Position numbers and translations under genes: made by a program
The notes under the pieces: generated by a model
Seen by the model: only the letters and a program-made list of their open reading frames with translations
Database searches by the model: none
What the model was told of the DNA's origin: nothing
DNA from: Opitutia bacterium
Lineage (GTDB): Bacteria > Verrucomicrobiota > Verrucomicrobiia > Opitutales > Seribacteraceae
Assembly (NCBI GenBank): GCA_002716045.1
Contig: PAZC01000035.1
Coordinates: forward strand, 88,559-127,433
DNA length: 38,875 bases
Direction of reading: 5' to 3'
Part shown: positions 29,096 to 36,400 of the stretch, one piece after another
How positions within the stretch are numbered: the stretch's first letter is position 1
Layout: every line of letters starts with the position of its first letter

Positions 29096-30166
29096 TCAAT
29101 CCTTGACTTGCTTGAGCAAGGCGTGGAGTTCGTCCTTCAGCTTGCGGTTATATCCCTGGACCCGCTCCACGTCCTCTTTGAGGAACGGTATGCGGGCGGC
29201 GGCCGAGAGGCCCCGCAACTCGCTCTCCAACCTGCCGGATGCCCGAATCAACTGAGTGGCGGCTGACTTGGCTTGCGGACTGCGGACGTTTGCCCGCACG
29301 ATGCGTTTCCACTTCTCGATTACCTCGATTTTGTCGGTTGCGCTTTTCACCGTGCTGTCGGCCTTCTGAAAATTCTTCAGGGAAAGGGGCACCCAGTCCA
29401 CTCCGTCAATGCGAGTGGCCAAGCGCCGCACCCGGGTGAAGCGGCTGCCTTGGGCCCACCATTCGCCTCTGCTGGCGGCGACGTAGGTGGCCACCCCGAG
29501 CACCTCGTTGCGCCGGTTCAGTATGGGGCCGCCGCTGTTGCCCGGAATGAAGGGGGAAGTCACCTCGATTTCCTTGGCTCCAATACCGATCATTTGACCG
29601 GGCAGGGGAGTCAATACGTTGAGGCCGCCGCTGTTGCCGAGGGCATAGACCGCCTCCCCGATGCGCATCGATTCGGCGCGCCGCAAGCCGCCTAGTTCCG
29701 CGGCCATGCGAAAGCGCACCAGATCGCGCCCGTCGCGTGCCATTTCCATGGTGTCGGTGGTTGCCAAGGGGCGTCCATCGGCCCGGCTCAAGGTAATCTT
29801 GTCGGCCCCACGCACCACGTGGGCATTGGTCATCAAGTGCACTTCACCGAAGCGCTGAGTCAGGAAGCCCGTCCCGCTTCCGCCATCCGGCGTGTTGATC
29901 ATGACCACTGCCCGCAAGGCCGATGGTACCGTCACCCTAAGGGCAAGGGCTTTTTGGACATAGAGCCGATCCGCTTTGCTCACGCGGGCGAGTGGTAGAC
30001 GAAAACTGGCGCCGTCGGCCCGCCGAATCAGTATTTCGTCCCCGAAGGCATCCATCAAGGTAGCTTGTATTTGTTTGCCGTCCGCGCTCGTCCAGGTGCG
30101 CGGGGGCAAGCCAAACAGGGTGGGGGAGAGGGCCAAGATCAACAAGGCAACGAGGACGCGGGACAT
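29096..30166 (-). CDS. Secreted SHD1-domain trypsin-like serine protease
   Basis: A 356-residue protein with signal peptide (MSRVLVALLILALSPTLFGL). An SHD1 (SLA1 homology 1-like) domain follows at about 22-75 (RTWTSADGKQIQATLMD, LPLARVSKADRLYVQKA), common in PVC-group extracellular proteins. The trypsin/HtrA-like domain has His115 in LMTNAHVV, Asp148 in GRDLVRF, and Ser211 in IPGNSGGPIL. The C-terminal 100 residues are a helical region. There is no PDZ domain. The likely role is proteolysis in the periplasm or at the surface. It is convergent with flagellin (nine bases between stops), and its start faces the giant surface-protein gene across about 300 bases. Confidence 0.9.
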   Translation of the reverse strand: MSRVLVALLILALSPTLFGLPPRTWTSADGKQIQATLMDAFGDEILIRRADGASFRLPLARVSKADRLYVQKALALRVTVPSALRAVVMINTPDGGSGTGFLTQRFGEVHLMTNAHVVRGADKITLSRADGRPLATTDTMEMARDGRDLVRFRMAAELGGLRRAESMRIGEAVYALGNSGGLNVLTPLPGQMIGIGAKEIEVTSPFIPGNSGGPILNRRNEVLGVATYVAASRGEWWAQGSRFTRVRRLATRIDGVDWVPLSLKNFQKADSTVKSATDKIEVIEKWKRIVRANVRSPQAKSAATQLIRASGRLESELRGLSAAARIPFLKEDVERVQGYNRKLKDELHALLKQVKD

Positions 30167-30464
30167 AAGGGCAACGAAACCGCGCTAGCCTCCGACGTCA
30201 AATGCAATGGGCTCGCTACACCCTAAATCGGAACAATATATTTTCGGACGGCGGCACGTGAGAGCAGGGCCATGCAAATCGGAAGCTGCTTGCTTTTGTG
30301 GTGGCATGGAGACTCCATTCGGAAGCACATTGCTATTAATAAATATTTAATTCACAAAAATTTGAAGATCAACGACCTCCACCTATTGTCATTGTGTTTT
30401 GCAAAAAAAAACGTAATGTTTCGTGAAATTTGGCTAATACCTTTAGGTGTATATACAGTCACAC
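30167..30464. other. AT-rich intergenic region between divergent protease and giant surface-protein genes
   Basis: This 298-base gap must hold both promoters. The half next to the giant gene (about 30330-30464) is markedly AT-rich, with A and T runs (30403-30412 is an A run). I cannot name -35/-10 elements with confidence. No ribosome-binding site precedes the ATG of the giant gene. Confidence 0.5.
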
Positions 30465-33400
30465 ATGACACGCGCGCGCTCTTTTGTTTCGGGTTTCGCA
30501 AACCGTCTGTCCTTGCTTGGGCGGGGGTCTGCCGCCTTGCGTTTGGCAGGAGCTTCGCTCGCCGCCGTTCTGCTCACCATTCCAGTCCTCGCCAACACCC
30601 CCCCCGTGATCACCTCCTACGGCGGCTCCGCGACGGCATCGGTTAACGTTCCTGAGAACCAGACCTTCGTGGCCGAAGTCAACGCGACCGACGCCAATGG
30701 CAACGAAACGGTAAGCTATTTTGTCAGCGGGGGAGCCGACGCTGGGAAATTCGACCTCAACGCCACCACCGGCGTCCTCACCTTCAAGGCAGCCCCTGAC
30801 TTTGAGGCCCCTGCCGATGCCGATGCCAACAACACCTACGTGGTCGAGGTCACTGCGACCGATCGCCCTGCGGCTGATATCCATGTACCAAGCGCAACCT
30901 TTCCCACCATCCAGTCGGCAATCGATGGTGCGTCTGCCGGAGACGTCATCCGCGTGGCCGCCGGCACCTACTCGGAGAACATCTGGATTGCAGATAATGA
31001 TGCGGCAAACATTACGGTGATCGGAGCTGGGCCGGGTCAATCAATCATAGATGGCAACGGCAGCCGTCCGGTAACCTTTTACAAGAGATATGACAATGGG
31101 GGCACCCTAAGTGGATTTACCATTCAAAATGGAGACCATCACCAAGGCGGGGCAGTTTACTTTTCAAGATGCAACAACTCCGTGCTTAGCAACGTCGTAA
31201 TGACCGGGAACAAGGGGGAAGCGGGAGTGGTTTTCATCAACCGGGCCAGTCCGACGCTGGATCACGTCACGGTGGTCAATAACCAAAACCAGGACGGGAA
31301 GATCCTCAAGGGGGCGATCTACACGGAGATGAATTCCGCCTGTACGCTCACGAACTCCATCATTTGGGGGAACACCGGGCTTTCCTCGTATGGGCAACTC
31401 AATGCGACCTCAACCGGGGGAGCGTCATCGATCACCGTTTCGCATTCCATCTACCCGAATTCTTCCGGAAGCGTCGTGAATGCCGGCAACAACTTAACTT
31501 CCGACCCCCTTCTGGATGGAAGCTTTGAGCCCCAGAATGGATCGCCGGCGATCGGCGCAGGTTCGGACGGCGACATCGGAGCGATCTTTACGGATGACAC
31601 CTTGAGCTCACCCCAGACCATCACGGTGACGGTCACTAGCGACAGCGTCGCCTTTTCAGAACCGCCACCCATCACCGATGCCAATTTCACCACTGCCGTG
31701 AACCTGTGGTTTTCCGACGAGGCAAACGCGACCGCCACCTACGGGCATATAAGCGACTGGGACGTCTCCGCCGTTACCGACATGTCCTACGCCTTCCAGA
31801 ATAGACCTTCCTTCAATGAGGATATCGGCAGATGGGATGTGTCTTCGGTTGAAGATATGCGAGTAATGTTTGGTGCTGCATTCGCGTTCAATCAACCCAT
31901 TGGCGACTGGAACGTATCTTCGGTCACGAACATGACTGAAATGTTTTATAATGCTTCTACATTCGATCAGGTAATCAGTGACTGGAATGTATCCGCGGTC
32001 ACCAGCATGAGAAGCTTGTTTCACAACGCCCAGTCGTTCAACCAAGACATCGGCGACTGGGACACCTCCGAGGTCACCGCCATGCAAAACATGTTTCGCG
32101 GAGCCTCGACGTTCAACCAAGCCATCGGTGATTGGAATACTTCCGCCGTCACCAGCATGGGTAACATGTTTAAAAGTGCTACCGTGTTTAACCAAAGCAT
32201 TAGCGACTGGAACACGTCCGCCGTCACGGACATGTCTGGCATGTTTAGCAACGCCACGTCTTTCAATCAGGACATTGGCGACTGGAACACCTCCGCCGTC
32301 ACCAACATGTGGGTTATGTTCCAAGGCGCCACTGCGTTCAACCAAGAAGTCGGCGACTGGGACACCTCCGCCGTCATAAACATGGGATCTATGTTCTACG
32401 ATGCCGCGTCATTCAACCAAGAAGTCGGCGACTGGGACACCTCCGCTGTCACCAACTTGCAAAACATGTTTCGCGGAGCCTCGACGTTCAACCAAGCCAT
32501 CGGTGACTGGAATACTTCCGCCGTCACCAGCATGGGTGACATGTTTCTAAATGCTTCTTCCTTATCCGACACCAACAAAGGCCTGATTCACGCATCCTTC
32601 TCCTCGAATTCCAATTGGCCTTACTCAAGTTGGTCCGAGTTCGTCGTGAACCCGAACGATTTCCAATTGGTCAACGCTTCGGTTGCGGAGAATCAGCCCG
32701 TCGGTACGTTGGTGGGTGACTTCAATGCGACTAGCCCCGACGCGAATGCGACTCATCGCTTCGTTCTGGTGCCCGGCGCCGGGTCAGAGCACAATGGTCT
32801 CTTCTCGATCGCCACTGGCCCTGGCAACGCTTCGCACGACCTTACCATCAATACAAGTTCGACGCCCGACGAGGTGGATGGCTCGCTCAAGAGATGGTTC
32901 GACGAAATTGATATTAGCCAAGCGTCAGGCGGTACCTTGGTCTTTGACTTCAATCCCGGAGTTTCCCCTGACCGTATCTTTTTCGAGATAGGCTCCACGA
33001 CCATATTCGATACTGCGGGCTGGCGTACCTCGGGCTCCGCCGCCAATGGTGACCCCGATCGGTTCGTCATTCAATTCGCCCCGGGCGCTCCCACTACCTA
33101 CCAATTCGAGGAAGGCGCCAGCAACTCCTCCTATGGCGCCTCCCAGTTGAACCAGTTGGTCATCCATGCGGCTCCATTGAATGAATCCGTTTTGCGGGTG
33201 ACTGGAGAAACCACATCGTTGTTCAGTTGCCAGATTACCTTTGTTCCCCACTTCCCCAACAAGTTGATCACCGCGGCCAGTCTCGACTTTGAAGCAAACG
33301 CTACCCTGAGCATCCGGGTGCAGGCCAAGGACGATGCCAATGCCACCTTTGAAAAGATCCTCGGCATCAACGTCACCGACGAGGTGGATGACAACGATGG

Positions 33401-36400
33401 CGATGGCCTCGCCGACGACGTAGACACGGACGACGACAACGACGGGTATTCGGACACCGAGGAAGTAGCCGCCGGCAGCGATCCGTTGAGCGGTATGTCC
33501 CTGCCGCCGGTGGGGAAGTTCATTTTCGTCGACGACAATGCCAGCGGAAACAACACGGGTACTTCCTGGGCCAATGCCTATACCACCTTGCAGGCCGCCT
33601 TGGCCGACGCCAACGGAAGTGTCCGTACCCATATTTGGGTGGCCGAGGGAATCTACCGGCCGGACCAAGGCCCCGGGCAGACAGCCGGTAGCCGCGACTC
33701 CACTTTCCAGTTGAAGAACCGGGTGGAAATCTTCGGCGGGTTCAGCGGCCACGAGGCCACACCCGAGGAGCGCGCCCGGGCAGGCGAGTGGATCACGGTG
33801 CTCAGCGGGGACATCGGAGTCCACGGCTGGGATGGCGACAACGCCTACCACGTGGTGACCGCCAGCGGGGTGGACCGCACCGCGGTGCTGGCCAACTTCA
33901 AGATCGAGCACGGTCGGGCCACCGGGTCCACCGACTGGCAGAGGCGCGGGGCCGGCATGCTGGCCGACAACGGCAGCCCGAACCTCCGCTACCTCTTCTT
34001 TGCCGGTAACGTTTCCACCGGTACCAACAGTGGAGGTGGCGGACTCTGTGTCTACAACGGCGGTTCGCCGATCGTCTACTCCTGCTTCTTTCTCGGAAAT
34101 TACGCCTATTGGGGCGGGGCGGTGAAGCTCAGCCAAGGCAGTTCGGCCGCCTTGCTGAACGTCGTCATGGCCCACAACTACGGCACCAAAGGCGGCGCCT
34201 TGGTCGCTTGGGACAGCAACGCCTCGATCAAGCATTCCACCATCGCCGACAACAACGCCACCGAGGGCGGCGGCCTCTACCTCGGCAATGGAGCCATCTT
34301 GGACTTGGCCAATTCAATTGTCTGGGGCAACACCGCCCCCGACGGAGCAAACCTCAAGAGCAGTGTTAGCTACTTGGACACTAACCGCACGATGATCCAA
34401 GGCGGGCAAGGGGACGTCGCGGATACCGACCCGCTCTTCGTCAATCCGGCTCATTTCGATTATCGTTTGCGGGCGGGTTCGCCCATGATAAACGCGGGCA
34501 ATCCGGCAGAGGTGGGCGTGTTGCCCTGGGACGTCGCAGGTCTGGCCCGCAACCTCGATGCGGCCCCCGACCTCGGTGCTTACGAGGGAGGCGCCGAGGT
34601 GGTGGACCTCGGCGGACAAGTCACTTATTCCGGCATCGTCGACTCCGGTCCCTATAGGGTATGGCTCAACGACGAGAACGGCACACGCCTTCAGGAACTG
34701 GAAATGGCGACCCCCGGCGCCTTCAGCTTCGTCGTGGCCAAGGGCGGATCCTACGACGTCAAGGCCTTCCGCGACGCCAACTCGGACGGTTGGCCCAACA
34801 ACGGCGATCCCTGGGCCCATCACGACAACGAACCCATCGAGGTGAATGCCAGCCGGGCCGACTTCGACGTGCCACTCGTCGACCGCGACTCCGACGAGGA
34901 CGGATTCCTCGACCTGTTCGAGGAACAATACGGATCGAACCCTTACGATCCCTCCAGCATACCCGGTCTCGACTTCGGACTTGTGGCCCACTGGGCATTC
35001 GACGAAACCGATGGCACGGTTCTGCACGATGGCTCCGGCCATGACGTCAACGGCACGCTCAATGGTTTTGGCTCCAATTCGAACCCTCACTGGGTAGCCG
35101 GCAGGGTGGGGGGCGCTCTCCGCTTCGACGGCGTGGATGACTACGTTTCTTTCCCCGGGGCAACCGCCCTCGACGACCTCTACCCCATGACCTTCGCGGG
35201 TTGGGTAAAACCTGAAGATGACCCGGACGGCGGCTATATTTTGGCCAAGCGATCCGGCGCAGGCGGGTACTGGCGCCTCCACTCGGGCAATACCGATCTC
35301 ACTTGGGTGCGGCAATTCACCTCCGCGGATCCTGCCTATACCGGCGGAGGCGCTCCCATTCTAAACCAATGGACTCACCTCGCCTTCACCTGGAACGGCG
35401 AGGGCTCAGCGACTCCCCCTGACCACGCCACCCATTTGTACGTCAACGGCTCCCAAGTTGCCAATCCCACACGCTCAAATGGCGCCGGCGCTCCCGTGTC
35501 AGACGCAGCCAACCTCTTCACCATCGGCAACCGGCCCGACGGCAACAACTCCTACTTCAAGGGCAGCCTCGACGACTACCGCCTGTGGAACCGGGTGCTC
35601 TCGCCCGCCGAAGTACAATCTCTCTACGATTCCACGCCGCCGGCGGAGACCAACGCCACGCTTTCGGGCATCATCTCCTACGTCGGCCCCGTGCCCGGCC
35701 CCGTCGTCGTGTGGGCCTTCGACGAAAATGGCCAAGTGGCCGAACTCACCTTGCCCGGCGGCCCCGGTCCCTACTCGCTGCAACTGCCCAAGGGCCGCGA
35801 CTACGACATAAAGGCCTTTCGCGACGGCAACGAAAACGGTGAACTCGATCACCAGTGGCAGGTCGGCGAGCCCTACGCCCACCACGGCGACTGGAACAAC
35901 ACCACGAACTCCTTCAATACCGTACACCTCGACGGCAACCTGACCAACGTCAACGTCAGCATATCCTGGCACGGCGACAACGACGGCGACGGCTTCGGCG
36001 ACTGGGAGGAGTACGCCGCCGGATCCAATGGCGACGACAACGAAAGTACCCCCAACTTCCCCGGCCTCGACTACGGCCTGGTCGGCCACTGGCCCTTCGA
36101 CGGCAACGCCTCCGATATGTCAGGGAATGGGAACCACGGAAACGTCACGGGGGCCACCTTGGCTCCGGATCGCCATGGTGTGGCGGGGAAGGCGTACAGC
36201 TTCGATGGTGACGATTGGATAAACGTCGGAAATGTCCTTTCGCGTTATGATCTTATTACTATGACAGCATGGTTCGCCGCGGATTCCACAAGTAGTGGCA
36301 TGAGAGAAATTGTCTCCAAGCCACGTGCAGCTAACGGTAGCGGCGCGGTTTTGCATATTGCCTCTAGCAACCAATTGCACGCTTACATCAATCCGCCTAA

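Larger units (their letters stand above)
31752..32576 (+). repeat. BspA/DUF285 tandem repeat block 1 (11 x 75 bp, 25 aa)
   Basis: Eleven codon-phased units of 25 residues with pattern [GS]-D-W-[ND]-[TV]-S-[AS]-V-T-x-M-x-x-M-F-x-x-A-x-x-F-N-Q-x-I inside the giant protein; the last is degenerate. The preceding ITDANFTTAVNLWFSD segment is the usual N-cap of this family. Confidence 0.92.

Noticed and set aside
30272..30646. 124-codon plus-strand frame overlapping the start of the giant gene
   Set aside because: Its second half runs through the giant gene's signal peptide in another frame and becomes Arg/His-rich noise.
31752..32576. Regular 75-bp period that could suggest a CRISPR-like or satellite array
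   Set aside because: The period is exactly 25 codons, the frame stays open, units vary like protein repeats, and there are no identical repeats with unique spacers.
32925..34235. 436-codon minus-strand frame opposite the giant gene
   Set aside because: Val/Gly/Ala-rich sequence typical of the reverse of a GC-rich Asp/Asn/Thr-rich coding strand. The plus frame contains recognisable modules throughout. Other antisense frames between 30459 and 38872 are rejected for the same reason.
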